The translations under genes were made by a program, and so were the position numbers. A DNA stretch of 64,000 bases, from NCBI GenBank assembly GCA_002027195.1, contig MWJO01000030.1:1-64000 (forward strand), given 5' to 3'. Position 1 is the first letter of the stretch. Every line of letters begins with the position of its first letter. Under the pieces are notes generated by a model. The model had not been told where the DNA came from. It did not search any database and saw only the letters and a list, made by a program, of their open reading frames with translations. Origin of the DNA: Streptomyces sp. GKU 895. Its GTDB lineage: Bacteria > Actinomycetota > Actinomycetes > Streptomycetales > Streptomycetaceae. Of the stretch, positions 43,848 through 52,636 are shown piece after piece.

Positions 43848-45185
43848 TCAGCTCCCCGCCCCGCGCGCGTCCATTGCGGCGAGCAGCTCTTCGGCGGCCC
43901 AGCCCGGCCCGCGTCCGCGTACCGCGCCGGACAGCCCGGGAAGACGTGGGCCCGCGTCCGCCCACAGGGTCTCCAGGGCGGCGGGCACGTCATCGGAGGC
44001 CAGCGTGTTCGGGTCGCGCACCACGCCCGCGCCCGAGCGCTGTGCGTCGTAGGCCACGGAGAACTGGTCGCTGGAGAACGGCAGCACCAGCGCGGGCACA
44101 CCCGCCCGGAGGCACTCGGTGAAGGAATTGCCGCCCCCGTGATGCACCATGGCGTCCACGTGCTCCAGCAGCGCCTGCTGCGGCACCGAGGGGACCACCA
44201 CGGCCCGGCCGCCCGCCAGATCGGCCAGGGACGCCGTGCGCTCACCCGCCGCGACCACGACCGCCGTGTCCCGCAGGCCCTCCAGCACCCCCGTGACCAC
44301 CGTGCGCAGGACGTCGTCGCGCGCGGACAGGAACGTGCCGAGCGCGACCAGAACGACCCGCGAGGCAGCGCCGCGCAGTTCCTTGAGCCGCGCCTCCCAC
44401 TGCGCGTCCAGTGCCGCCGGGGGTGCGGCCATGTGCCCCGTGAACAGCCGCACGGGCCCTTGCGGCGGCGTGGGCAGCCAGGGCAGCTCCGGATAGGCGT
44501 GCACGACGGCGTGCGGAGAGGTGAGGGCGAAGGCCCTGCCCGGAGCGGGCCGGGAGGGGGCGTGCTCGCGGGCGAAGGCGGCGAACAGAGCCGTGAAGGC
44601 CTCGTCGTTGGCCTGGGCGGCCCCGGACAGCTCCTCCAGGCCAGCCGGATCGGGGCGTACGGCGTCCGGCCAGGCGTACGGGACGCCGAACCACGCGTCG
44701 GGCCCCGACAGCACATAGCTGGGGTGCCCGGGGCAGAACGTCGCGTACGGCAGGCCCAGGCAGTGCAGGGCCAGGGTGACCGGGTAGCTGAGCTGGTCCA
44801 CGACGTACCAGTCGGGCCGCAGGCGCCGGTCTGTCGCGCGCAGCGCCTCCAGCACTCCCTCGGGGTCGGCGAGCATGTCCGCGCGCCGGTGTCGGGCCTG
44901 GGCGAGCAGCGCGGCGACGGCGCCCTCCCGGGTCGCGTCGAGGAACTCGCGCAGCCGCTCCGCCTCCCGGGCGTCCTGCCGGGTCGCCTCGGCCACCCCG
45001 GTGTTGGCGTTGCGGGTCACGGACAGCGGTACGAACCCCGCTCCCGCCTGTCGTGCCAGGTGCTCGAACGCCGGCGCGCACGCGAAGTGGACCTCCGCGC
45101 CCCGGCCGCGCAGGGCACCGGCCAGAACGGACAAGGGCTGGGCGTGGGACAGGAACGGGGGGCTGACGACAACGACACGCGGCAT
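43848..45185 (-). CDS. GT1 (MGT-like) glycosyltransferase
   Basis: This 445-residue protein starts at ATG 45185, MPRVVVVSPPFLSHAQPLSV; the frame is open further upstream but this is the natural start of the GT-B fold. The C-terminal nucleotide-sugar site shows VVPSVPQQALLEHVDAMVHH then GGGNSFTECLRAGVPALVLP and FSSDQFSVAYDA, the typical GT1 signature. Macrolide, sterol and carotenoid (CrtX-like) glucosyltransferases share this architecture. Lying 11 kb from the carotenoid genes it could glycosylate a carotenoid, but isorenieratene has no hydroxyl group, so another acceptor is as likely. Confidence 0.82.
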   Translation of the reverse strand: MPRVVVVSPPFLSHAQPLSVLAGALRGRGAEVHFACAPAFEHLARQAGAGFVPLSVTRNANTGVAEATRQDAREAERLREFLDATREGAVAALLAQARHRRADMLADPEGVLEALRATDRRLRPDWYVVDQLSYPVTLALHCLGLPYATFCPGHPSYVLSGPDAWFGVPYAWPDAVRPDPAGLEELSGAAQANDEAFTALFAAFAREHAPSRPAPGRAFALTSPHAVVHAYPELPWLPTPPQGPVRLFTGHMAAPPAALDAQWEARLKELRGAASRVVLVALGTFLSARDDVLRTVVTGVLEGLRDTAVVVAAGERTASLADLAGGRAVVVPSVPQQALLEHVDAMVHHGGGNSFTECLRAGVPALVLPFSSDQFSVAYDAQRSGAGVVRDPNTLASDDVPAALETLWADAGPRLPGLSGAVRGRGPGWAAEELLAAMDARGAGS

Positions 45186-45362
45186 GCGAACCCTTCGGCC
45201 AGATGTCCTGCGGCCGCGGTCCGTCCGGACCGGGCCAGCGCATCCTAGCCGCGTCGGGTCGGTGCGGACGGCATGACGATCACCACGGCAGCGGGGTGCA
45301 TCCGTGAGCGCCTCGCTTCGAGAATCACCAAGGTCAGAGCCGTTCCTGAGACAGGAGAGCGC

Positions 45363-47429
45363 GTGACCGCCGCCGCCTTCGCACCTACCCGGGCGACCGA
45401 GAGCACAGGACGACGGGCCGCCGTCGGCACGCGCGCCCGTGATCCCCTGGTGGCCGCCCGGACCGCCTTCTTCAGCGGTACCCGATGGAGCGGACACACC
45501 GACGGGCCGAACGCCGCCGGATATCCGCAGGACGACCTGGTCCGGCTGCTGGAGGCCGAGTACGGGGTACGGCCACGCGCGCTACCACCCGGTGACGGGC
45601 TCGGCGCCGGACGCGAGGACGCGGTCGTTGCGGCCTTGCGCCGTGCCGCCCGTCTCGGCGTGCCGCTGACCCCGGAGGCACTGCTCGCCCACCGCGAGGG
45701 GGGCCCGTGGCTGTGGGCGGTGCTGGCCGAGCTGTGGCCGGAGACCGTGCGCTGGTACGGCCACCGCCATGCGGAGGAAGCCCTGCGGGCGGCGCTCACC
45801 GAAGCACCCGACACCTCCACGACCGGTCACTTCCTGGACCTTGCCGTGGCCACCGACCTGGCCCCCCTCGCACCGGCCGAGGCCGCGCGCGCGGGGCGCC
45901 ACACCGACCGGGCCGTACGTCACGCCGCGTGGCGTTACCTGCACCAACTCCCCGGCGGTACGCATTACTTGCCAGACCTGTCCGTGGCCTCGGACGCCTA
46001 CGAGCGGGTGCTTCTGGACCCGCCGGCACCTGTGCTGGGGCCGAGAGAAGGCGAGCGCGAGGGCCGGGTGGTCGCGCAGACCATGCTGCTGGGCGGCCTG
46101 GACACGCCGGGACAGGGCCTGAGCGGGGGAATGGCGGTCCTGCTCGGCGGTCTCGGCGACACACTCGCCGAGACCGAGGGGATCGCCGGTGTGATCACGG
46201 TCGTGACGGCGGGACACGAGGACCTGGTGGCTGAGGACCGACTGGCTCTCGAACGGCGTCCTGGGCACTGGGTGTTGAAGCTGCCCGTCGACACGCCCCG
46301 GTCACTCGCCCCGACACAGACGCATCGACATCGCACCGCGCTGACCTGGTGGGCGGTGCGACTGCTGGGCGGCATGCCGCGGCCCCTGGACGTCCTGCAC
46401 GTCCGATACGCCGACGACGCGAGCCTGGCACTCGCCGAAGCCGCCGAACGACTGGGGGCCGCCTCGGTGTTCACCGCCACCCCGGACCCGCATCGCGGAC
46501 TCGCCGACCGCCACGCCGCACGCGACCAAGACGACCCGCGGGCCGCCGAGGCGTTGCGGCATGACCTGCATCGGGTGTTTGTGGCCGACCGCCTCGTGGA
46601 GCGCGCGGACACGGTCGTGGGCATCCCCGGTCGCGGCGGGACCCGGGAGTTGGTCCGCCACTACCCCCACCTGGCACGCCTCGGAGGGGGCAAGGGGCCC
46701 AGCGCCCCGCCCGAGGGCATCGCCCCCTACCGGCCCGCCCCCGACGAGCACGATCGGCAGCGCCAGGCACTTACGAACCTGTATCAGGACGGCGCACGCC
46801 CCGACGCTCTCGACGCGGAGGACCGCGACCTCCCGCTGCTGCTGTCCGTCGGTCGCCTTCACCCGGTCAAACAGCAGGACCTCCTGGTGCGGGCCTGGCT
46901 GGAGACCGGCGGGTACGGCACCAGCACGCTGCTGCTCATCGGAGGCAGCCCGCACACCGCCACCGAGGCCGAGACCGACATGCGGCGCCGCATCGACACC
47001 CTGCTTGCCGGTTTCCCCCAGGCGTCCCGGCGGTTCGCCCTGATGCCGGCCCTGTCCAACACCGACGTTCGCCGTCTCCAGCGGGCCCTGGCGGCTCGCT
47101 CGCAGCAGGCGCCCTGCTGGTACGTGTGCCCGAGCGCCAAGGAGGAGTTCGGGATCGCGATACTCGAGGCGATGGAGGCGGGCCTTCCCGCCGCCGGGCC
47201 GCGGAACGGGGGTGTCGCCCATTACCTGCGTGACGGGGTCAACGGAGTCCTGATGGACACCTCCGGCCCGACCGGCCTCAAACGCGGCCTGCGCCGCCTC
47301 GCGCGCGTCGGCGACGACGAGCGCCGCCGGTACGCGACCGCAGGCGGGAAGCTGGTGACGGAGCGCTTCTCGGTGACCCGCATGGCGAACGAACTCACCG
47401 CCGAGTACGCCGCGTTGCAGCGCCCTTGA
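45363..47429 (+). CDS. GT4-family glycosyltransferase with long N-terminal region
   Basis: This 688-residue protein starts at GTG 45363 with CAGGAGAGC upstream; an ATG 90 bases earlier is possible. Residues 1-230 are an unrecognised, helix-rich region (DDLVRLLEAEYGVRPRALPP, PWLWAVLAELWPETVRWYGH). The GT-B part resembles sucrose-phosphate-synthase-like enzymes: VVAQTMLLGGLDTPGQGLSG, LLLSVGRLHPVKQQDLLVRA and the EX7E motif EEFGIAILE in CWYVCPSAKEEFGIAILEAM. The donor is a nucleotide sugar; the acceptor is unknown. Divergent from the GT1 gene, 178 bases apart. Confidence 0.78.
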   Translation: MTAAAFAPTRATESTGRRAAVGTRARDPLVAARTAFFSGTRWSGHTDGPNAAGYPQDDLVRLLEAEYGVRPRALPPGDGLGAGREDAVVAALRRAARLGVPLTPEALLAHREGGPWLWAVLAELWPETVRWYGHRHAEEALRAALTEAPDTSTTGHFLDLAVATDLAPLAPAEAARAGRHTDRAVRHAAWRYLHQLPGGTHYLPDLSVASDAYERVLLDPPAPVLGPREGEREGRVVAQTMLLGGLDTPGQGLSGGMAVLLGGLGDTLAETEGIAGVITVVTAGHEDLVAEDRLALERRPGHWVLKLPVDTPRSLAPTQTHRHRTALTWWAVRLLGGMPRPLDVLHVRYADDASLALAEAAERLGAASVFTATPDPHRGLADRHAARDQDDPRAAEALRHDLHRVFVADRLVERADTVVGIPGRGGTRELVRHYPHLARLGGGKGPSAPPEGIAPYRPAPDEHDRQRQALTNLYQDGARPDALDAEDRDLPLLLSVGRLHPVKQQDLLVRAWLETGGYGTSTLLLIGGSPHTATEAETDMRRRIDTLLAGFPQASRRFALMPALSNTDVRRLQRALAARSQQAPCWYVCPSAKEEFGIAILEAMEAGLPAAGPRNGGVAHYLRDGVNGVLMDTSGPTGLKRGLRRLARVGDDERRRYATAGGKLVTERFSVTRMANELTAEYAALQRP

Positions 47430-47492
47430 GGGTGTGTACAAGGCTCTGAGCTGTGCATCTCCGCAGACGCGAACTACGAGGCCCTTGCCGGA

Positions 47493-47849
47493 TCACCATT
47501 GGTTGGTGCCGGGTGGGCCCTTGAAGGGTCCTCGCACCTCAGCGGTGATCCAGCCTCCGTAGAAGTCGCCTTCTTGGGCGGTGACGTCTTCTCCGGCGAC
47601 GGTGCACCGGTCCATGCGACTTGGATAGAAGGCTAGGTAGTCCGTGATGGCCGGGTTCGGGGTGGGGTAGCTCCAGGCGGCGCGAGCCCGTACGTCGTTT
47701 CCGACAATGACGTCCCAGTAGCGGGCGGCTCCCTTCCACTCGCACCAGGTCCGGCCCGAGACGGCGGGGATCACGAACTCGGTGCGGATGTCCTCGGCAG
47801 GGATGTAGAAGACCGGGGGATGACTGGTCTCCAGCACTCGGATCGCTGG
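47493..47849 (-). pseudogene. DUF427 protein, N-terminus missing
   Basis: The frame reads RVLETSHPPVFYIPAEDIRT, GRTWCEWKGAARYWDVIVGN, ARAAWSYPTPNPAITDYLAF and MDRCTVAGEDV, the DUF427 beta-tent core. In intact members 'RVLETSHPP' is preceded by about 20-30 residues of strands; here it is joined directly to a UBP-type zinc-finger gene in another frame. A short protein could start at 47837 (MLETSHPPV, 114 residues), but there is no ribosome site. Function of the family is unknown. Confidence 0.6.
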
Positions 47850-48063
47850 AGTCGAAGTGTGCTGTGGCGTGGGCGCCGGGGGAGCTGTCGCTGCACCCCA
47901 TGTGCCCGCATGTCAGGCACAGCAGCAGGTCACCCGGCACGCGTCCGCGCGCCGCGCAGGGCAGGCACGTCTCACTCAGCGGCGTGGGATCGGCCGTCCA
48001 CGTGTGGGTGCAGTGCTTGCCGGACGGTCGTCCGCCATCGTGTCGGGGCGTCCATCTCGTCAT
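47838..48063 (-). pseudogene. UBP-type zinc-finger protein, C-terminus lost
   Basis: It starts MTRWTPRHDGGRPSGKHCTH. The zinc-finger core is present: CLPCAARGRVPGDLLLCLTC then GHMGCSDSSPGAHATAHFDS, with the usual Cys and His spacing (C..C, C..C, H, H). After HFDSSD the sequence passes into the DUF427 gene in a different frame, so the end of the finger domain (normally HP.....GE.W.WC) is deleted. Free ubiquitin-binding-type fingers of this kind are common small proteins in actinobacteria, of unknown role. Confidence 0.62.
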
Positions 48064-48210
48064 CGCTGAGCACCGGCCCGGCTGTCTGCTGCATCGCGCC
48101 CCTGCGGACCGCCCGCCCGCAGGCCGATGTCCGTACTGCTCATGAGGTGCTCCTCGCCCGTTTTATGTCTTCGCCAGTGCTTCGGCTATGCGTCGTGTGA
48201 CCCGGATGAG

Positions 48211-48450
48211 TCACGGTGGGCCGTCGCCGCGTCCCTGTTCTTGTTCCAGGAGGGCTTGGAGGTCGGTGAGGCGGTCCAGCCCCCGAACGGCCTGGGCCAT
48301 TCGCGGATTGCGCTCCAAGCGGGTGGGATGGCGTTGCAGGAAGGCCCAGTAGCCCGCCGTGAAAGGGCAGGCCGTTTCGCCCACCCGTACGGTGGGCCCA
48401 TAGGCACAGGCACGGGATGCGTACTGGGCGTAGGTGCATGATCCTGATCG
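48211..48450 (-). pseudogene. C-terminal remnant of a CryB/PhrB-type photolyase
   Basis: The minus strand reads CTYAQYASRACAYGPTVRVG, ETACPFTAGYWAFLQRHPTR then LERNPRMAQAVRGLDRLTDL. This matches the end of prokaryotic 6-4 photolyase/cryptochrome B proteins, where a 4Fe-4S cysteine lies in 'ACPFT..YW.F' and 'NPRM......L' follows. The FAD-binding bulk is absent. The upstream boundary coincides with the start of the small membrane protein on the other strand. Confidence 0.6.
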
Positions 48451-48451
48451 C

Positions 48452-48631
48452 ATGACCGATCCTTTGGTACCTCCGGAGGAGACGCCCCCGGTCGAAGGCT
48501 CGACAGCCGAGGCCCACGAGGAACGGCCGGATGGCGGCATCTGGGAACACCCGCGTTTCTGGATGTGGCTCGTCATCACCGGCGCCGCCCTGTTCGCCGC
48601 GTTTTTTCTCGCCCGGGTCTTTTATCTGTAG
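48452..48631 (+). CDS. Small single-pass membrane protein (DUF6480-like)
   Basis: 59 residues from ATG 48452. The first 30 residues are acidic and Pro/Glu-rich (MTDPLVPPEETPPVEGSTAE); then GIWEHPRFWMWLVITGAALF leads into a membrane segment (about 38-57) ending LARVFYL. It fits a family of tiny Streptomyces membrane proteins I recall as DUF6480. No function is known. Translation is in-frame and complete. Confidence 0.65.
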   Translation: MTDPLVPPEETPPVEGSTAEAHEERPDGGIWEHPRFWMWLVITGAALFAAFFLARVFYL

Positions 48632-49236
48632 ACCTGGCGCTTGTCTGCAGACGTGGCGCTCGCGCTTGCTGCGGAGGTGCTCCCGCGCGATGGCGATCTG
48701 GGCAGGGCGTCGATTTCAAACGGCAGTACTTCTGCCGGCGGCTTGGTGAGGTTGGCCACTTCACCCCGTGCCGATCTCCGTCGGCCCGGCCGGCAGGAGG
48801 GAGCGCCCGGGCGCCCTGAACAGCAGTCAAGGTCTGTCGCTGTTGCGGCCGTCGTGGTCTGACGCGGCGCGCCGGGACATCTCCGCCACCAGATCCGTGC
48901 GAGTGAGAGCGCCCTTGTGTCACGCCGACGAGTGAATTCCCGGGCCGCCACGGCTGCGGCGCGCCGACGGCAGGGCCTGCCCCCTTGGCCACGAGATCTG
49001 CACCCTTGTGAAGATCGGGTCGGACAGCTGTCGGGTGGCCTGCTGTTTCTGTGGTTCGACCTCCATTACGAGGCGCCTCTGGGGGATTTGGCGCACGGAA
49101 CCTTCGCGTGAGGGTGGGTAGAAGGCCTGGTGGGAAGCTACTTGCCAGACGGGCATTTGCGAGGGATCGTTGCCTGACGACAATGATCTCTTTGGGGTTG
49201 GCGAGGTGAGGGACTCGCGCAGCGGGTCCTCGATGT
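48632..49236. other. Intergenic, no gene recognised
   Basis: About 600 bases. A minus-strand frame near 48680-48760 (EVANLTKPPAEVLPFEIDAL) looks protein-like but has no start or family. The promoter of the PP2C operon must lie here; I do not find a stress-sigma consensus by eye. Confidence 0.35.
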
Positions 49237-50886
49237 TTGATTTCTACTCAGGCGCACGCGGGCGCGGAGCCGGACTTCCCCTGGGGCAGGGCCCCCTACC
49301 CGGTGCTGGTCGCTGACGCGGCGGGCATCCTGGTGAAGCGCAACGAAGCCGCTCAGGTCGTGCTGCCCGCAGCCTGCCCCGGAGCGCTTCTTGCCGATGT
49401 GGTACCGGCATGGCTCGCCGCGGCCCACCGCTCCACGTGCCCGGCCGACCCGCAGGGTGCGCGGGAGCCGGAGGTGCCGCTGTCGGGCTTGATCGAAGGA
49501 CGCCGTTTCGAGGCGCACTCCAGCGTGCGGGACGACGGCACGGTGGCGTGGTGGCTGGTGGACGACACCGACCACCAACTGGTCCGTGAAGCCCTGCGTA
49601 TGGAGCGGGAGCAGACGGCGTTCCTCGCGGCGGCGTCCACCGCCCTGCTGTCCTCGCTGAATCTGGGGCGGTGCATGGACCTGACCGCGCAGATGGCGTC
49701 CGATCACCTCGCCGACGCGGCCCTGGCGATCGCACCCTCCCGCGGCCGCTGGTTGCCCGTGGTGTCCTGCCTGCGTGGCGGCACCCCCTTCGCCTCACAG
49801 GAAGTGGTCGATCCTGACGAGGTTCCCGGTCTGAGTGAGGCCCTGCGCGGGTTCCCGCCGGTTCCCTCGCGGTGGATCGACGCTTCCGCGGCGCCGCAAT
49901 GGATGATTCCCGAGGGCTTCGGTCCCATCGGGGCGATAGTGATCACTCCGTTGCCGGGGCACGGCGTTCCGGCCGGTGCACTGGTCTTGCTGCGCAAGGA
50001 GGGGCGAGCCGCTTTCACTGAAGAGGAAGAGGTCTTCGCCCGTCTCTTCGCCGCACGTGCCGGAGCGGCGATGTCAGCCGCCCGCCTATACGCGGAGCAA
50101 ACAGCCATCACCGAGGTCCTCATGCGGGACCTTCTGCCCCCCGCGCTGCACCAGATCTCCGGTGTGGACTTCGCCGGCAGCTACCGGCCCTCAGCGGATC
50201 ACGAGCGGGTCGGCGGGGACTTCTACGACGTGCACCCCGGCGCCGCGGAGGGGGAGCCGTCGCTGGTGGCGCTGGGGGACGTGTGCGGCAAGGGTTTGGA
50301 GGCCGCCGTCCTCACGGGCAAGATCCGCAATACCCTGCACGCTCTGCTGCCTCTGGCCGACGACCACCAGCAGATGCTCAACCTGCTGAACACCGCACTG
50401 CGCAATTCGCATCACACCCGGTTCGCGACGCTGGTCCTGGCTTCCGCAGTGCGCAAGGACAACGAAGTGCGTGTGCGATTGACCAGCGCGGGCCATCCGC
50501 ACCCTCTGATCATCCGCGCGAACGGAACGGTTGAGGAAGCCGACACCCGCGGCACCCTGATCGGGGTCCTGCCGGACATCAGAGTGCACACCACGACCGT
50601 CACGCTCGCCCCGGGGGAGTCCTGCATCCTCTACACCGACGGAATTACCGATGCCAGGGGCGGCCCGCTGGGTGACACCCTGTTCGGTGAGGAACGCCTC
50701 CAGCGCGTCCTGGCCGAGTGCGCCGGTATGGCGGCGGAGGGCATCGTGGAACATGTCCAGATGCTCGCCTCGCAGTGGCTGGGTAACGGCGGCCACGACG
50801 ACATGGCCGTCGTCGCGATCTCTGCACCACGCACCCACCATCTGAGCGCGGTGGACGGCCACACCCGGGGCAGGTACACCGCATGA
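49237..50886 (+). CDS. PP2C (SpoIIE-type) phosphatase with GAF sensor
   Basis: About 549 residues; the frame opens at TTG 49237 (LISTQAHAGAEPDFPWGRAP), with GAGGTGAGGGA some 25 bases earlier, so the exact start is uncertain. A PAS-like segment (about 15-110: YPVLVADAAGILVKRNEAAQ) is followed by a GAF domain (about 135-295) and an RsbU/SpoIIE phosphatase domain (about 315-545). The phosphatase has the metal motifs RVGGDFYDV, LGDVCGKGLEAA, LYTDGITDARGG and GGHDDMAVVAIS. It would dephosphorylate a STAS protein, most obviously the one at 51972. Its stop overlaps the next start (ATGA). Confidence 0.87.
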   Translation: MISTQAHAGAEPDFPWGRAPYPVLVADAAGILVKRNEAAQVVLPAACPGALLADVVPAWLAAAHRSTCPADPQGAREPEVPLSGLIEGRRFEAHSSVRDDGTVAWWLVDDTDHQLVREALRMEREQTAFLAAASTALLSSLNLGRCMDLTAQMASDHLADAALAIAPSRGRWLPVVSCLRGGTPFASQEVVDPDEVPGLSEALRGFPPVPSRWIDASAAPQWMIPEGFGPIGAIVITPLPGHGVPAGALVLLRKEGRAAFTEEEEVFARLFAARAGAAMSAARLYAEQTAITEVLMRDLLPPALHQISGVDFAGSYRPSADHERVGGDFYDVHPGAAEGEPSLVALGDVCGKGLEAAVLTGKIRNTLHALLPLADDHQQMLNLLNTALRNSHHTRFATLVLASAVRKDNEVRVRLTSAGHPHPLIIRANGTVEEADTRGTLIGVLPDIRVHTTTVTLAPGESCILYTDGITDARGGPLGDTLFGEERLQRVLAECAGMAAEGIVEHVQMLASQWLGNGGHDDMAVVAISAPRTHHLSAVDGHTRGRYTA

Positions 50887-51975
50887 GCACGAGCACTTCG
50901 CCCCTCTTCCCCACACCCGCCCCCACCCACGAGCTGGCCGGCCGGCTGTGGAACGCGGTGGCGGCCGGAGATGAGCACACCGCCACCGACGTCGTCCTGC
51001 GGGCCCTGGACGAGGGCCTGGACGCCGAGTCCGTCCTCCTGGACGTGATCGCGAGGGTTCAGGTCAGAGTCGGTGAGGAATGGGCCTCGAACCGCATCAG
51101 CGTCGCGCAGGAACACGCCGCGACGGCCATCAACGAACGCGCCGTGACTGCACTCGCCCTGCATCCCACCGCTCGCCGGGCGTCCTGCCGCGGTCGGATC
51201 ACGGTGGCGTGCGTGGACGGCGAATGGCACGCGCTGCCCGCCCGGCTGCTGGCCGAGGTGCTGAGGCTGCGTGGTTGGCACGTCGACTACCTCGGTGCGC
51301 AGGTGCCCGCACCGCACCTAATCTCCCACCTGCACACCACCTGAGGCCGATGCGGTCGCTCTGTCCAGCTCGATGCCGACCAGGCTCCCCACCGCTCATG
51401 CGGCCATCACCGCGTGCCAGGCCATCGGAGTCCCCGTCCTGGTCGGCGGCGCCGCGTTCGGATCCGACGGCCGCTACGCACAGTTGCTCGGCGCTCAGGC
51501 GTGGGCCCCGGACGCGCGTGCCGCCGCCGACCGCCTCGCCGAGGCGCCGCTGCCGCGCCCGAGGACCGACCACCAGCAGCTGGACGACCTGCCCCACCTG
51601 GCCGACCAGGAATACACGTTGGTCGCCCGCAGCAGCGCCTCTCTCGTACGGACCGTCCTCCTCGCCCTCCAGGACGCGTTCCCCGCCATGCGCGCCTACG
51701 ACGACGTGCAGCGCGAGCGCACGGCGCAAGACCTCGCTCACATAGTGGAGTTCCTCGCCGCCGCCCTCTACCTCGGCGACGACGACCTCTTCACGCGGTT
51801 CATCACCTGGACAGCCCGGGTTCTCCGGGCCAGGAACGTGGCGGTGCAGTCCCTGCCGCCGGCCCTGAACCTCTTCGCCCGTGAGCTCAAAGACTTCCCC
51901 CGGGCATCGCGCACACTCAAACGCGGCATCGAAGCCCTCTCCACCGACCACACCACAACCGGAACGCCCGCATGA
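50883..51975 (+). pseudogene. B12-binding sensor, CarH/photocobilin-like, frameshifted
   Basis: The N-terminal helical bundle (about 15-95) contains W67-x9-E77-H78 in EEWASNRISVAQEHAAT, the signature of CarH-type B12 photoreceptors. The B12 fold follows (ITVACVDGEWHALPARLLAE) with His116 as the likely lower ligand, then LRGWHVDYLGAQVPAPHLIS. After HTT one extra base (TGAG, about 51343) shifts to GADAVALSSSMPTRLPTAHA, the rest of the B12 domain. The last 150 residues are helical (EYTLVARSSASLVRTVLLAL, VEFLAAALYLGDDDLFTRFI) and could be a globin-like domain. Reconstructed length is 363. It overlaps both neighbours by ATGA, indicating one coupled signalling unit. Confidence 0.75.
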
Positions 51976-52355
51976 CCATCTCGCCTCGCGCACTCCACCT
52001 GACCACCGTCGAGACCGAGCACACGGTCCGCATAGAGATCACCGGAGATCTCGACTACGACACCGCCGACCTCCTTCTGGAGAAGGCCACCGCCCAGCTC
52101 TCGGCCCGACCGGGTCTCAAGGACCTGCACCTGCACTGTGCGGGAATCGGCCTCGTCGACTCCATGGGGCTGTCGATCCTGTTGATGATCGGCCGCCGCA
52201 CCGCCGCCGCACGGGTACGTCTGCATCTGGACGACCGGCCCGTGCAGCTCGACAGGCTCCTCAGCCTCACCGGCACGCTTGAGTACTTCACGGCAACGCC
52301 CCACACCGATGCCGCAGTCACGCACGGGGACACGGCACCGGACGCCAACATCTGA
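51972..52355 (+). CDS. STAS-domain anti-sigma-factor antagonist
   Basis: This 127-residue protein starts MTISPRALHLTTVETEHTVR and overlaps the previous gene by ATGA. The STAS fold is visible as VRIEITGDLDYDTADLLLEK, DLHLHCAGIGLVDSMGLSIL then LLMIGRRTAAARVRLHLDD. The phosphorylatable Ser is in LVDSMGLS (about residue 64). In partner switching the phosphorylated form is inactive, and the PP2C phosphatase three genes upstream in the chain would activate it. The kinase/anti-sigma and its sigma factor are not in this operon. Confidence 0.86.
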   Translation: MTISPRALHLTTVETEHTVRIEITGDLDYDTADLLLEKATAQLSARPGLKDLHLHCAGIGLVDSMGLSILLMIGRRTAAARVRLHLDDRPVQLDRLLSLTGTLEYFTATPHTDAAVTHGDTAPDANI

Positions 52356-52636
52356 GCCGCCCCGGCCTGCCATCCGGCACAGTACCCAGCCAACACAAGG
52401 GCAGTTGTGTGTCGGCGACGACTCAAAGGCTCACCAGCAGCGGCGTGCACTGGTCCGAACCGAAGGCTCTCCGCACGGCGGCCGGCTCACCCACGCCCCC
52501 CGGACGGGCTGCACAGCGCTGCCGCATTGCGCATCCGGGACCGGTTGGCGTCTCTGCGGCTCGGCTCGGGCCGGGAGGTGCCGGCGTCGGGCCGAGCGGG
52601 CATCATCCGGTGAGCGTCCGACGGGGGGAGAGAACC

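Noticed and set aside
49233..49300. ATG at 49233 as the start of the PP2C gene
   Set aside because: It is in a different frame and quickly becomes Gly/Arg-rich without homology. The TTG-led frame carries the PAS and GAF sequence.
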